Notes: generated by a model not told the origin, from the sequence alone. Numbered from the stretch's first letter, positions 21,155 through 32,549 are shown. The stretch is DNA of 64,000 nt from Ahaetulla prasina (GCF_028640845.1 NC_080539.1:365695233-365759232); one strand, 5' to 3'. Numbers and translations are program-made.

Positions 21155-21540
21155 GCGAGAGTGGCTAAGTGAATGACTGCATTTAAGTGAATCGCACGGT
21201 TGTTAAGCAAATCTGGCTTCCCCGTTGACTTTGTTTTCAGAAGTCACCTGAGAAAGTCGCAAGTGGAGGTCACATGACCCCAGGACGTTGCAACCGTTGT
21301 AAATACATGCTGGTTGCCAAGCACCAGAATTCCTATCACATGGCTGTGGGGATGCTATGATGGTCGTAAGTGCAAGGAGCAGTTGTAAGTCAGTTTTTTC
21401 AGTGCTGCTGTAAGTTTGAACAAATGATTGGTGTAGAATTTCCTGCCTGGGCAAGGGGTTGGACTAGAGGACCTCCAAGGTCCCTTCCAACTCTGTTATT
21501 ATGTTGTGTTATGTTATGATTGTCAGTCAAGAGCTATCTG
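21155..21540. mobile_element. family F repeat with a CR1 tail inserted
   Basis: Contains the AAGTGAATCGCACGGTTGTT and GGTCGTAAGTGCAAGG blocks of family F. A plus-strand CR1 3' tail (GGGGTTGGACTAGAGGACC) lies at about 21432-21520 inside it. Confidence 0.65.
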
Positions 21541-21693
21541 TAACATGCATTGGAAGCTAAAGCTTCTTAGTTTGCCGCAACCTAAAAGTAGAAAAAGTGT
21601 TCCCCGTTTTTGCAACCAAATCTTTGTGGGTGTGTAATTTTGAAGTGCTTCTGTAACTTGTGACCTCCTCCCCACAAAAAAAATCCATTAACC

Positions 21694-21885
21694 CAATGGT
21701 GGAATCCACATTTTTTTACTACTGGTTCTGTGGGCGTGGCTTGGTGGGCATGGCAAGGGAAGGATATTGCAAAATCTCCATTCCCATCCCACTCTGGGGC
21801 CAGCCAGAGGTGATATTTGCCGGTTCTCCGAACTACTCAAAGTTTCCACTACCGGTTCTCCAGAACCTGCTGAATAGCACCCCTG
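21694..21885. mobile_element. short hAT element, perfect duplication CATTAACC
   Basis: Starts CAATGGTGGAATCC and ends AATAGCACCCCTG. CATTAACC is at 21686-21693 and 21886-21893. The interior carries the GTGGGCGTGGCTTGGTGGGC segment common to this family. Confidence 0.9.
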
Positions 21886-21900
21886 CATTAACCCTTCTAG

Positions 21901-21962
21901 CATTGAATAGAATAGAATAGAATAGAATAGAATAGAATAGAATAGAATAGAATAGAATAGAA
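21901..21962. repeat. (AGAAT)n microsatellite at a LINE tail
   Basis: About twelve pentamers directly joined to the antisense 3' end of the LINE at 21963. Snake CR1/L3 LINEs are known to seed AATAG-type repeats at their tails. Confidence 0.92.
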
Positions 21963-22370
21963 TTTTATTGGCCAAGTGTGATTGGACACACAAGGAATTT
22001 GTCTTGGTGCATATGCTCTCAGTGTACATAAAAGAAAAGATACGTTCATCAAGGTACAACATTTACAACACGATGGTCAATATATCAATATAAATCATAA
22101 GGATTGCCAGCAACAAGTTATAGTCATACAGTCATAAGTGGAAAGAGATTGGTGATGGGAACTATGAAACGATTAATAGTAGTGCAGATTCAGTAAATAG
22201 TCTGACAGTGTTGATGGAATTATTTGTTTAGCAGAGTGATGGCCTTCGGGAAAAAACTGTTCTTGTGTCTAGTTGTTCTGTTGTGCAGTGCTCTATAGCG
22301 TCGTTTTGAGGGTAGGAGTTGAAACAGTTTATGTCCAGGATGCGAGGGATCTGCAAATATTTTCACGGCC
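21963..22370 (-). mobile_element. CR1/L3-type LINE 3' end that seeds the AGAAT repeat
   Basis: The minus strand runs from a decayed ORF end through a 3' UTR to GTGTCCAATCACACTTGGCC and then AATAAAATTC. A shorter piece of the same tail with its own TATTC repeat is at 38862-38915. Confidence 0.65.
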
Positions 22371-22374
22371 CAAT

Positions 22375-22625
22375 GTTACCCAGCTAGGTAACATTGATGA
22401 TGTTACCTAGCTGGGTAAACCCAAAGGTGCTTTTTTTCAAAAGACAACCGAACTTTGTTTTTGTTTGAAGGTGTTTCATTTCTCATCCAAGAAGCTTCTT
22501 CAGTTGAGTTGAGCTCGCTTCCTGGATGACAAGCAGAACGTCTTCAAGGAAAAACAAAGGAAGTCCAGTTGCCTTTTGAAAAAGCACCTTTGGGACAACG
22601 GTGACCTGGATGACTGAGAATCTCC
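22375..22625. mobile_element. fold-back repeat (GAAGCTTCTTC core)
   Basis: Two arms around AAGAAGCTTCTTCAGTTGAG. The left starts with a small palindrome (GGGTAACATTG...ACCTAGCTGGGTAA). Related copies are at 48180, 49060 and 59060. Confidence 0.6.
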
Positions 22626-23728
22626 ATAGACATCTAGTTGAGTAATGACATGTCTGCAGGCAAACAACCCAGCTCAGAGAGCACTAAAGACCCCTCAGTT
22701 CAACCCTGAGCGACAAATAGTCTCTTCTGTTAAATCCATTAATAATTAAAATTTTCCTCCTATAGAAGTTGCTCCATCCTCTTGGTCATCTAGATTAGCC
22801 CTGGGGGCAGATTCCACCCCTCACCCCAAATTAATTTCCTGGAATTTTCCCAGATTATCCATAGAGTTTTGGCACACTTTGATGGCTTACACTGCAGAAT
22901 CGCCTCTAACCAGATCCCAACAGGAATAGAAAGCTATGGGAAGATCACAGCAACAGCTGGAATGCAACGGTTTGGCACTAACCTGGTCCGGATTTTCCTC
23001 CATAGTAACAGAGCAAACCAGGGCAAATTCTGGAAAGGAAAAAAAAAATCCCAGCCAGGAGGTGAGGAAGGATGGAAAATTAAGCTGGGCACCATCCCGT
23101 TCCCGCAGACAAGTTATACAAGACCTGCCTTGTATAAGATGACTCTCCGGACACGAGATGATCCACAGAAGAGTTGGCAAAATTCAGAGAGACCCCAAGC
23201 TCAGCATCCGTCTATCCTGAACGATACTGTAGAACGATTGTTGTGCTGCAGAATTAAACATGGATTACGCGGCGCTGAATCCATCCGTAGAAAGTCTGAA
23301 TTATTGCCTGGGCAAACATAGGAGGGTTGCTGAGACCCTGTTGCTAAATGCAACCTGTGTAGCGTCCAGATGAGGCCTCAGAAATGCTCAGAAATCCAAG
23401 AATCCTTTCTGCAGTGCTTCATCTCAGGAACATTAAGATATGTGGATTTCAGATTCTAGCTGGCTGGGGAATTCTGGGAATTGAAGCCCCACACATCTTA
23501 AAGCTTTTGAGACTGAGAAATGTTGCCTTATTGGTAATAGTTTGGTTTTAACATCAAACCAATTTGGTTTGAAACCAATAGTTTGGTTTCAAACATCACC
23601 TTACTGGGTACAACAATATCTTGTTTTTAAGATCAACCAAAATAAGGGAGAAGAGCACACAACTTTCCACATTTCTCAGAATTCTTCAACAAACAAAATG
23701 CTAAAAGAAAAAGGAAGAATAAAAAGCT
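22626..23728. other. no recognised gene
   Basis: Open frames at 22869-23321 lack domain motifs and flanking splice signals that would support an exon. A MITE arm is at about 23455-23525. A short AAACCAAT inverted repeat is at 23525-23600. Confidence 0.4.
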
Positions 23729-23793
23729 GGGGGAGGAGGAGGAGGAGGAGGAGGAAGAGGAGGAGGAGGAGGAGGAGGAGGAGGAGGAGGAAG
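23729..23793. repeat. (GGA)n microsatellite
   Basis: About twenty GGA units with a few AGA interruptions. Confidence 0.9.
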
Positions 23794-24121
23794 GGGAAGA
23801 AGCTGTTTGATGGTAGTGCTACGATTACTGTTCGAAGTTGGTCTCAGGAATGAGATTGTAAACAGGCTACAGTTATAATATTATCGCTCTCAAGTACAGA
23901 AGGAAATTCTGGTTTTCCCCAAGTTTTTGTCACTGTATGGGATAGCCCCCTATCCTGATGTTCATTCTGATGGTAGCTCTCCAGGGTTTTAAGGGACAAA
24001 AAAAAATTAGTTTCCCAACACATGCTGAAAACTTGGTTATTTTCCCAAGTCTTGGAGTAGGGGGTGGTCCTGTAAGAAGTGGTTTGGTTTTGATTGCTTC
24101 TTTTTTTTCCCAGATGCACCC

Positions 24122-24205
24122 CTCCTTCCTTCCTTCCTTCCTTCCTTCCTTCCTTCCTTCCTTCCTTCCTTCCTTCCTTCCTTCCTTCCTTCCTTCCTTC
24201 CTTCC
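24122..24205. repeat. (CCTT)n microsatellite
   Basis: About twenty uninterrupted tetramers, a polypurine-polypyrimidine mirror repeat. It creates meaningless FLPS and GRKE open frames. Confidence 0.95.
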
Positions 24206-24314
24206 GCTTTTTCAAAACCAAAAGTGCCCTGAGTAATTGGGAATTGGGCATTCTTTCAACCCATTGAAATAAATCAAAATAAAACACGGTACTCTTTTCT
24301 GTTTTAATTAGCAT

Positions 24315-24418
24315 GAAGATCATGAGAAGTGATAATATCACTTTATATTGCACTAGTGAAGCCACACTTGGAGTACCACATCCAGTTCTGGTCACCACAA
24401 TACAAAAAAGATGTGGAG
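24315..24418 (+). mobile_element. CR1 LINE fragment
   Basis: Encodes [20 protein letters not shown], the ORF2 segment just upstream of the C-terminal region in the copies at 45237 and 57188. Confidence 0.75.
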
Positions 24419-24735
24419 GGGTCTCCAACCTTGGTCCCTTTAAGACTTGTGGACTTAAGACCAGGAGCCCCTACGCGGCCCATTTTGGATGCAGGTAAGT
24501 GCAGGACATGCACGGAGGGTTTGGGAGGGCAAAAAATGGACCTACTGGAAGTTTGGGAAGGCCAGAAACGGGCCTATTTCCGGCATCCAGAGGGCCTCCG
24601 GAGCCTGAGGAGGCCAAAAATCCCACCCCCCTGCCATAGTGTAGGAGACCAACTAGGCCACACCCACCATGGCCACGCCCACCCAGCAACCAGGCAGAGA
24701 ACCTCTTGTTAAAATTTTTGAAGCCCACCCCTGCT
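24419..24735. mobile_element. hAT-type composite with MITE head
   Basis: A MITE head (GGGGTCTCCAACCTTGGTCC) joins a sequence (CCCATTTTGGATGCAGGTAA through CCACGCCCACCCAGCAAC to GAAGCCCACCCCTG) that also occurs at 55975-56408. The open frames through it are repeat-derived. Confidence 0.6.
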
Positions 24736-26399
24736 CTAAGGTCCTTTCCCGCCCTATGACTAAATGGAGATGCTATGGATGCAATTTTGAATTTCTGGCA
24801 AAGTGACCAAGGGCTTCTGTTGTGGTTGCTAATCTCCAAGGACCAAAATGTCCCACGTCGTCAAAACAGGGGTCATCCAGGAAGCCAGCAATGTGGGTAA
24901 CATTTTGGAAGACTTTCGGAGCCGATTGGGACACTTCCTGGCGTCTTGGCTGGATTGTTTTGGCGGGTGGTTCTCTGCCTTCTCGCCAGGCCCACTTTCC
25001 TAATGGCTTCTTGTAATGAAATTTGCAGCCGGCGGAGCATAGCTCTGCCAGGGCCTGCTCTTCTTACCACTACCAAAGCCGCCTGCGGCGTAACTGTCCA
25101 CCCAAAGGACTTGGTGGAAAGGCCTGGCAGGAAACTTCAGACATTTTTTCCTTTGCGACTCACTTCGTTTTCAACAAAAAAGACAATTGCGTTTTTCTTA
25201 AAAACACTGGCTCCAATCCCGGTGACACTCAAGGGCTGTTTAAAAGAAAAATTGGTAGGAACAGAAAGGCTGAGCGGGAACAGGTGGCGAGGAATTCGGA
25301 CCGGATGAAATGATCCAAACACCATCGCCCACTTCTGTTGCGGTCGATGCCTCATCCAACCTTCCCTCCCACCCCCCAGACTGCTGGACTTCTGACCGGG
25401 TTGCAAAACAGACTTCGGCCCTTTGGGACCCCATGTCTCTTCCTAGAAGCCAAAGTTTTTTTTTCTCCCCCTAACAATGGCAGAGGTCTCTTTCTGCCCA
25501 TTTTCCAACAGATTCAGGCTGTTCTTTCTTTTCCTCCCATCTGATCCTGACTTTAAATGCGGGCTGGCGTTTGGGTTTCTCGTTTTGTCTGTTGGTTTAT
25601 GAGATTTATAGGGCTGTCTATCTCGTGGCTGTGAGCCTGGGCGGCCGGAGAAAATTAAAAACAATCCTTTCCCAGCAGTGTTTTTCAAACTTGGCAACTT
25701 TAAGAGGGGTGGACTTCAACTCCCAGAATTCCCCAGCCACCCACTCTTTTCACTCCGCATGTTTTGCTCTGTTTTTTGGGGATTGCGACAGAATCCCTAC
25801 TGGCTCCCGAACGCTCTGCTTGTTCTAGCTTCTGTATGGATAGGCTGGGTTTTCAAATAGCAATTACAGGAGAGAGATTGGCAAGTTCCCTGACCCAACA
25901 GGAGAACGATGCATTCCTTTTTCCAAGGAAAATAAAGGAAGTGAGTGATCTCACCCTGTAGGGACGCTGTGTCCTCGGCAAAAACATGGCCAGAGGCTAA
26001 GCAGTAGCTACTGGGCCTGGCTTGCTCGCTGCGGAGGCCCCTACCACAAACTCAGGAGCAGAAAATAACTTCCAGATTCATTCCTAGAAGAAGGAAGAAA
26101 AGCATCACGCTTTTACCAAAAGGGCATGTCCTGGAACTTTGCTCGTCCTGTTTCCTGATTATTTGATCCATTCTACGAGGGTCTGAGCCTAAGAGGAAGT
26201 TTAAACTTCTGCCTCTCGGCCTTCATTGGGAGTCTGCTGAGTGGGTCTGGCAAATTTAAGAAGCCCGAGCAGGACATCTCAAGATAGTCTGTTAGTCCAC
26301 AAAAGTCTTTAAACGAGAAGATGAGATGAACTTTCCTGCTCGTCGTACAGAAGCTCACCAAAACAAGCATCAAAACTGACTCCGTATTCAATGTTTAGT
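24736..26399. other. no recognised gene; one MITE arm
   Basis: A mostly repeat-poor stretch with short open frames on both strands and no recognisable domain. One MITE arm is at 25676-25745. I cannot exclude a regulatory element or noncoding exon here. Confidence 0.4.
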
Positions 26400-26960
26400 C
26401 TAAAACAATGTTTTTTAAACTTGACAACCTTAAGATGTGTGGACTTCAATTCCCAGAATTCCCCAGCTAGCCTTGTCAGCCTTGGTAACTTTCAGGTGTG
26501 TACTTCGATTCCCAGAATTCCCCAGCTAGCCTTGTCAGCCTTGGTAACTTTCAGGTGTGTACTTCGATTCCCAGAATTCCCCAGCTAGCCTTGTCAACCC
26601 TGGCAACCTTAAGATAATTAATTGTTAGAACAATTAATAAGTGGAACAACTTGTCTGCAGAAGTTGTAAATGCTCCAACACTGGAAGTTTTTAAGAAAAT
26701 GTTGGATAACCATTTTGTCTGAAATGGTGTAGGGTTTCCTGCCTGGGCAGGAGGTTGGACTAGAAGGCCTCCAAGGTCCCTTATTATTATTATTAAGATG
26801 TGTGGACTTTGATTCCCAGAATTCCCCAGCTAGCCTTGTCAGCCCTGGCAACCTTAAGATGTGTGGACTTCAACTCCCAGAATTCCCCAGCCAGCCTGGA
26901 ATTCTGGAAGTTGAAATCCACACATCTTAAAAGTTGCCAAATTAAAAAAAACACTGGACT
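26400..26960. repeat. tandem MITE-arm array with a CR1 tail inserted
   Basis: Five MITE-arm units carrying CCCAGAATTCCCCAGCTAGC. Two 59-bp units (about 26465-26585) are nearly identical. A plus-strand CR1 3' end (26617-26795) splits the array, and the last part pairs back as an inverted arm (GGAATTCTGGAAGTTGAAAT). Confidence 0.75.
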
Positions 26961-26964
26961 AAAA

Positions 26965-27030
26965 TATTATTATTTTTTGTTTACATTTATATCCCGCCCT
27001 TCTCCGAAGACTCAGGGCGGTTTACAGATA
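26965..27030 (-). mobile_element. L2-like LINE 3' end fragment
   Basis: TTACATTTATATCCCGCCC then GACTCAGGGCGGTTTACAG, the antisense 3' end also seen at 649 and 9200. Confidence 0.75.
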
Positions 27031-27454
27031 TTGGATGCAAAATCATATTTTGTCATCTCTGATTGGGTTTAGAAACATAAGGCTTAACCATCTTGTGGTA
27101 GTTTGGTTTCAGTTTAGTCTGTTGGGTGTGCCAGGCCAAGTGTGATTTGTAAACTGTTATTTATAGCTTTGCCTAATATCTGAAACCATTCAGCTGATTT
27201 TAAACAAACCGTGGTTTAAGGTTATATCTGAACTCCCAGGAAACATTCAGCAAACTATGGTTAAATAAACTACAGGTCAAAGTGTTGTTGCATGTAGCAA
27301 AAGGTTCTTCTATAGTAGTTGTATTACATAAGTTTGATATAGCACAGAATTTGTGAAAAGGTATCTGAGGTAAAATAAATAAGTAAAAAATGGCCCTGGC
27401 TGTATGATTAAAGTATATCTCCTTTTTTATATGTAAGCAATCAACTAGAGACCC
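27031..27454. other. no recognised feature
   Basis: AT-rich sequence with repeated AAACTGTTA- and TGGTT-like words. It may be an old repeat I cannot name. Confidence 0.35.
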
Positions 27455-27816
27455 AATTTTGTCTATTGGTTAAGGCATCAGGCTAGAAACCAGGAGACCA
27501 TGAGTTTTAGTCCTGCCTTGGACATGAAAGCCAGCTGGGTGACTTTGGGTGAATCACCAGGTGAATGTGAGTTCCAGTCATGCCCTAGGCATGAATGATA
27601 GACAGCTGGGTGAATCACCAGGGTGTGATTTGGGCCAATCACCAGGAGACTGTGAGTTGTAGTCCCATAAAAACCATCTGGGTGACTTTGGGCCAGTCAT
27701 ACCCGCTCAGCCCAACCCACCTCACAGGGTTGTTGTTGTAGGGAAAATAGGAAGACGAAGGAGTACTAGGTATATTCACCACCTTAAGTTCTTTATAAAA
27801 GTAATAAAGATAAGAT

Positions 27817-27819
<3 letters not shown>
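27455..27819 (+). mobile_element. second SINE family with tandem head units
   Basis: Head GGTTAAGGCATCAGGCTAG, then three or four partial repeats of the TGAGTT...TGGGTGACTTTGGG unit, then the body (GCCCAACCCACCTCACAGGG) and a tail ending in AATAAAGATAAG. The GATA array grows from this tail. Confidence 0.75.

Positions 27820-27900
<81 letters not shown>
27820..27900. repeat. (GATA)n microsatellite
   Basis: About twenty GATA units attached to a SINE tail. GATA is the unit of the Bkm satellite of snakes, but an array this short is common and not evidence of sex linkage. Confidence 0.95.
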
Positions 27901-27919
27901 TAAAAAATGTCATTTAGAT

Positions 27920-28053
27920 CAGGGGTCTCCAACCTTGGCAACTTTAAGGCTGGAGGACTTCAACTCCCAGAATTCCCCAGCCAGTTTTGCTGGCTGTGGT
28001 ATTCTGGGAGTTGAAGTCCTCCAGCCTTAAAGTTGCCAAGGTTGGAGACCCCG
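27920..28053. mobile_element. palindromic hAT-like MITE, perfect duplication ATTTAGAT
   Basis: CAGGGGTCTCCAACC and its inverse, flanked by ATTTAGAT at 27912-27919 and 28054-28061. The arms are about 60 bp and nearly perfect. Confidence 0.92.
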
Positions 28054-28061
28054 ATTTAGAT

Positions 28062-28965
28062 CATAACATTTGGGTGCGGGGAAAACATGACATGTAATTC
28101 GCATGGTATAAAATTGCATGGGCCGTTTTATGCATGATATCATCTATGTCCAGATTTTATTCTCTAGATATGAGGATGATGTCTGTGTGCGTTTTTAATT
28201 ACTTCAAACCATTTTCGGGCTTACATTACAACCGTGTATTTCCTGCCTCTAAGTGACAGGAAACTTTGTCATCAATTTTCAGCAACCTGATAGAAGGAAA
28301 TTCTCAGAATTGTAAACAAAAAAAAATAATCTCAAAATTGTGGGAATTAAATCGTCAAAGAAATTTTCTGAGGAAAAGAACTTGGAACATCTTAGAGAAT
28401 GAGGTTTAACTGTTTCCTTGTTTTTGAAGGCTTTATCCTCCGCTTAGCCCACAGATATTCAGCAAATTAAATTTAGAGCCTATGCAAAGAACACTTTAAT
28501 CTGGAGTGGTCTTTTTTTCTCAAAAATAAATGTGTGTCAAAGCACAGGAACGGAGTTGGAGCAAGCAGTTGGCAACTCCAGCAGCAATATTGCATTTTCC
28601 TGTCTCCGTCAAAGGACTATAACAGAAGGTAACCGCAACATTTCCTCCCTTTTACAAAAAATCTGACTTTCAAGATTTAAGGAGAAAAGGCTTTCCAGCT
28701 ATCCTTTAATACTTGGTGAAGAAAACAAATATCATTCCACTTTTTCCACCAGGCCTCATTTTTGTTTATTTTTTGGCATTGCCCCCGAATGTTTCCAATT
28801 TTTAAACTTTTTTCAGGATGCCTGTATGAATGGGTGGTTAATGTTTCAGAAGTTGAGTCCAAGAGCCTCCAGAAGCTGTGGTGCTCTAACACGGCAGGCT
28901 TTTAAGAAGACAATTTGTCTAATAATTAGAAGACAGTTACAAGGCCCCTTCCAACTCTGCTATTC
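28062..28965. other. no recognised gene
   Basis: Repeat-poor, AT-rich. A short CR1 3' tail-like piece (CAAGGCCCCTTCCAACTCTG) is at about 28938. No domain-bearing frame. Confidence 0.4.
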
Positions 28966-29295
28966 TGTTACAGGTAGTCCTCAATGTACAACCACAATTG
29001 AGCCCAAAATTTGTGTTGCTAAGTGAGAAATTTGCTAAATTGAGTTTTACCCCATTTTACAACTTTTCTTGCTACGTTTGTTAAGTGAATCACTGCAGTT
29101 GTTAAATTAGTAACATGGTTGTTAAGTGAATCTGGTTTCCCCATTGACTTTGCTTGTCAGAAGATTACAAAGGGTGATCATGTGATCCCGGGACACAGCA
29201 ACCATCATAAATGTGAGTCAGTTGTCAAATAACTGAATGTAACTCACCTGACCAAAGGGATACTGTAACGGTCATAAGTCTGCAAAATGGTCATG

Positions 29296-30264
29296 TTGTT
29301 GTTGTTAGTTGCGAAGTCCATTGTGACCCCATGAACAATGTTCTTCCAGCCCTTCCTGTCCTGTTGTGGCTCCAGCCTCCCCCCTCCAGCCCCGGGTCTG
29401 GCCCCCTGCCAGAGAGTGACTCAGAGAGTGAGGGGGAAGGGCTGTCAGGGCTCCCCTCCGCAGGCCCAGCCTCTCTGGCTCAGCTCCAGGAGCCAAAGGC
29501 AGGCCAGGTGGAGGTGGTGACGAGGCCACTGTCTCCTGTATCTCCCCCCGCCCAGGCAACGCTTCCAGACCCAGTTATGGACAATCAGTCCTGTTAGATC
29601 CCAGGTTTCGTAGACAAGAGAGGCGGGAACAACAAAAAAGGGGGTGGGGCAGGCCTAGAGAGTGCTGAGTCATGGAGCCACACCCCACAGGGTATAAAAG
29701 CAGGAGGGGCTGTTCTACTACTTCGTGACGGACAAAACGAACTGACTGGAGAAAACTTGAGCTGAACTATTTGACTGAGCATTTGGCCTGAGTTGCTGTT
29801 TGTTCCTGACTTCCTGGTTGCTCCAGTGATGCCGGCATCTGGGAAGATAAAGGAAACCTTGGCAGACGATCGCTGGTTTGCTGCCAGAGCTGATAGCTGC
29901 CGTGGACTACATTGCTGGCTAATTGAGTCAGTTCACGTGTTTCTTGGACTGAGGTGTGGGGGGGGACAGAATATGTCCTCTACCATCCTTTGGAGTCCAT
30001 TTAAGCTCACACCGACTGCTTCAGTGACTCCATCCACCCACCTCGTTCTCTGCCGTCCCCTTCTTTTTTTGCCGTCAATCTTCCCCAGCATTTGGCTCTT
30101 CTCCAGTGAGTCCTTCCTTCTCATTAGGTGGCCAAAGTACTTCAGTTTCATCTTCAGGATCTGGCCTTCTAAAGAGCAGTCAGGGTTGATCTCCTCTAGG
30201 ACTGACCGGTTGGATTGCCTTGCAGTCCAAGGGAATCGCAGGAGTCTTCTCCAGCACCATAGTT
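29296..30264 (-). mobile_element. Bov-B (RTE) LINE 3' end with 13-bp duplication
   Basis: The minus strand encodes MKLKYFGHLMRRKDSLEKSQ and RRGRQRTRWVDGVTEAV, the RTE/Bov-B C-terminus. The 3' tail is an AAC repeat (GTTGTTGTT on +). CAAAATGGTCATG lies at 29283-29295 and 30265-30277. It is 5'-truncated and split by a solo LTR. Bov-B is known to have spread horizontally among vertebrates, squamates included. Confidence 0.9.
29362..29973 (+). mobile_element. solo LTR inside Bov-B, duplication TGTCC
   Basis: Starts TGTTGTGGCTCC. TGTCC is at 29357-29361 and 29974-29978. A TATA-like GGTATAAAAGCAGG is near 29691. Removing it restores Bov-B. The end reads ACAGAATA rather than ...ACA, probably a point change. 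Confidence 0.8.
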
Positions 30265-30350
30265 CAAAATGGTCATGTCACTATATTCAGTGCCGTAGTA
30301 AATTCAAAACATCCCTAAGCAAACTATTGTAAGCTGAGGATTACCAGTAT

Positions 30351-31150
30351 TCTGCTGTAACTTTTTAGCATTTTCTCCAACCTTTTAGCATTTTCTCCAA
30401 GCAGGTGCCCTCCAGCCCACTGGGATTCTGGGAGTTGCAGTCCTAGGACATCTAGCTGGATAGGTGGACTTAAAAACAGCTTGTCTTGCACTCCTACTAT
30501 TCTTGTCACCTTGATCGTTAATGGCTTCCCTTCCCCAAAAATCAGACAAACATCTCTTTAAGAGCCATACAAAGATTCTTTGAAGAATTGGGCCTGCTGG
30601 CAGCTGCACCATATTACAGCAGGAGGAAGACCTTTCTCAAACTGACATGCTGATGCTGCCAAAGACAAGGCGACTACTATACAAGCTCCCGATTTTCCTT
30701 CCTTCTCAGCAGAACAACCTGTGTCTTCAACCTTCCCCATTCTCCATCTATTTTTGCATGCAAACTTAGCCATTTCAGTAGTCTGGTGATGCCCTGCTGA
30801 GCTGTGCCAAATGTCCACTTGAACCAAAGTGCTGTTTTCAACGGCAGCCAAGTCGGATCCCTCAAAGGAGACCACACACAGGACACCTGGGGAACCTCAG
30901 TAACATGCTCCAGGTGTCAAAACAGCCAGTGCAATTCCATGCTGCACCAATAGCATTGACTCATGGGAAAGGATGGTTCGGCTCTCTGCTGAATTGTTCC
31001 GTCTGTCCCTGGGAATACTGGGTCCAGTTTGGGACACCCCCAATGCAAGAGGGATGCCAAGGGATTCAAAAGAGTACGGAAGAGCTGTGAAGATAAGTCA
31101 AGGACTTGGAAGTTACAACTTACCAGGTGTGGTTTAAGGAACTTTTTTTT
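30351..31150. other. no recognised gene
   Basis: Contains a short MITE-like piece (GGGATTCTGGGAGTTGCAGT) near 30421. The minus-strand frames (30558-30886) have no domain I recognise and overlap each other. Confidence 0.4.
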
Positions 31151-31493
31151 TAATTTAGAACTTTTAAAATCCAGTTTTGATTATTTTTATAAATAACTCA
31201 AAGTGCAGAACATACCTCATATTTCTATTTCTTCCTCCTCCTGTTTTCCTCACAACAACAGTCCTATGAGGTGAATTGAACTGAAAGAGAGGGAATGGAC
31301 CAAAGTCACCAGCTTTCACGTCTAAGGCGGGACTAGAACTCACCGTCTCCAAGTGATTGGACCAAAGTCACCCAGCTGGCTTTTGTGTCTAGGATGGAAC
31401 TAGAACTCACAGTTTTCTGGTAATTGGCCCAAAGTCACCGGGTCATGTGGGAGGCAAGACTAGAATTTACTGTCTCCTGGTTTCTTCAATATG
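31151..31493 (-). mobile_element. second SINE family, truncated at the duplication edge
   Basis: Antisense copy with about three head units (AACTCACCGTCTCC, AACTCACAGTTTTC). It stops at CTCCTGGTTTCT just before the duplicated segment starts at 31494, so it may mark the breakpoint. Confidence 0.65.
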
Positions 31494-31617
31494 ATCTCTT
31501 TAGACTAAAGAAGACAAGGAGAAGGCAAAATATGATCACCCTCTTCTGACCCTCAAAGTGTTGTCCCAGAGATGTGGATTTAACCTCAAAATAAGGAGGA
31601 ATTTTCTGACCATGAAT

Positions 31618-32139
31618 CAGGGTGGGTGAAATATAATTTTTTTTACTACCAGTTCTGTGGGCGTGGCTTGGTGTGGGGGGGTTTAATGTGACTGGGTAGG
31701 CATGGCTGACTTTTTTTGTTTTTTTACCTTTAAAAGCATTTTTTTCTACAAGCTCTTCGGCTTGTAGAAAAAATGCTTTGAAAGGGTTCTGACGATCCCA
31801 GGTGAGTTGCCTGATCGCCAGAACCCTTTAAAAGCTTTTTTTTTTACAGCCTCTTCAGCCGAAGAGCTTGTAGAAAAAATGCTTTGAAAGGGTTCTGACA
31901 ATCCCAGCTGAGCTGCGCGATCATCAGAGGCATTTTTTTTTACTTTTAAAAGCATTTTTTCGGCCGAAGAAAAAATGCTTTTAAAAGTAAAAAAAAACCT
32001 TTGATGATTGTGCAGCTCAGCTGGGCATGCAGGAAGGGGAAAGGAGGGAAGGGATTTTTGCTACTGGTTCTCCGAACCACCCACCGCCATCGCTACCAGA
32101 TCAGGCAATCCGGTCCAAACCGGGAGCATTTCACCCCTG
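31618..32139. mobile_element. hAT element with internal hairpins, duplication CCATGAAT
   Basis: Starts CAGGGTGGGTGAAAT and ends GCATTTCACCCCTG, flanked by CCATGAAT at 31610-31617 and 32140-32147. Three A/T-rich hairpins with AAAAGCATTTTTTC arms (about 31731-31780, 31830-31887, 31945-31992) fill the middle. Confidence 0.92.
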
Positions 32140-32549
32140 CCATGAATGCTATGAAGCAGCGTAGCCTGCCTTGTGGGGAGTCCATTACTGAAGATTTTAC
32201 AAAGCCATTTTATCTGGGAGGACCTGCAAGATCCTACTTGGGCTTGGGGTTAAAAGACCTCTATGGTTCTTCCACTTCAATGATTCAATGTTTTCCTTAA
32301 GATGCTCTTTCAGCAGTTGTGAATTAATTAAACACATCCAACATTCAGTTACAATAACCTATTATCTCACTGAGCTGTTGCAATTTATTGCATATTGTTC
32401 ATATCCTGACTTCCAGGATAATAAACTTCTCAAGACTTTATTGAAAAACAACAACACAAAGACTTGTTTTTAAAAAGCCTAATTTAAAAATACACAATAC
32501 GGAGAAATAAACTTCTGGAACCGTTACCACAGGACATTTGGCAGTGGGG
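32140..32549. other. no recognised feature (also 40226-40643)
   Basis: AT-rich single-copy-looking sequence apart from its duplicate. No coding potential seen. Confidence 0.4.

Larger units (their letters stand above)
28966..30350. mobile_element. family F repeat split by a Bov-B fragment
   Basis: Left part 28966-29295, right part about 30278-30350 (AAGCTGAGGATTACC end). The two are joined by the 13-bp duplication around the Bov-B insertion. Confidence 0.75.

Noticed and set aside
23844..24428. 194-residue minus-strand frame with GRKE repeats
   Set aside because: Runs through the CCTT microsatellite; no gene signals.
27820..27900. GATA array as a Bkm-type sex-chromosome marker
   Set aside because: Too short and attached to a SINE tail; such arrays occur on autosomes.
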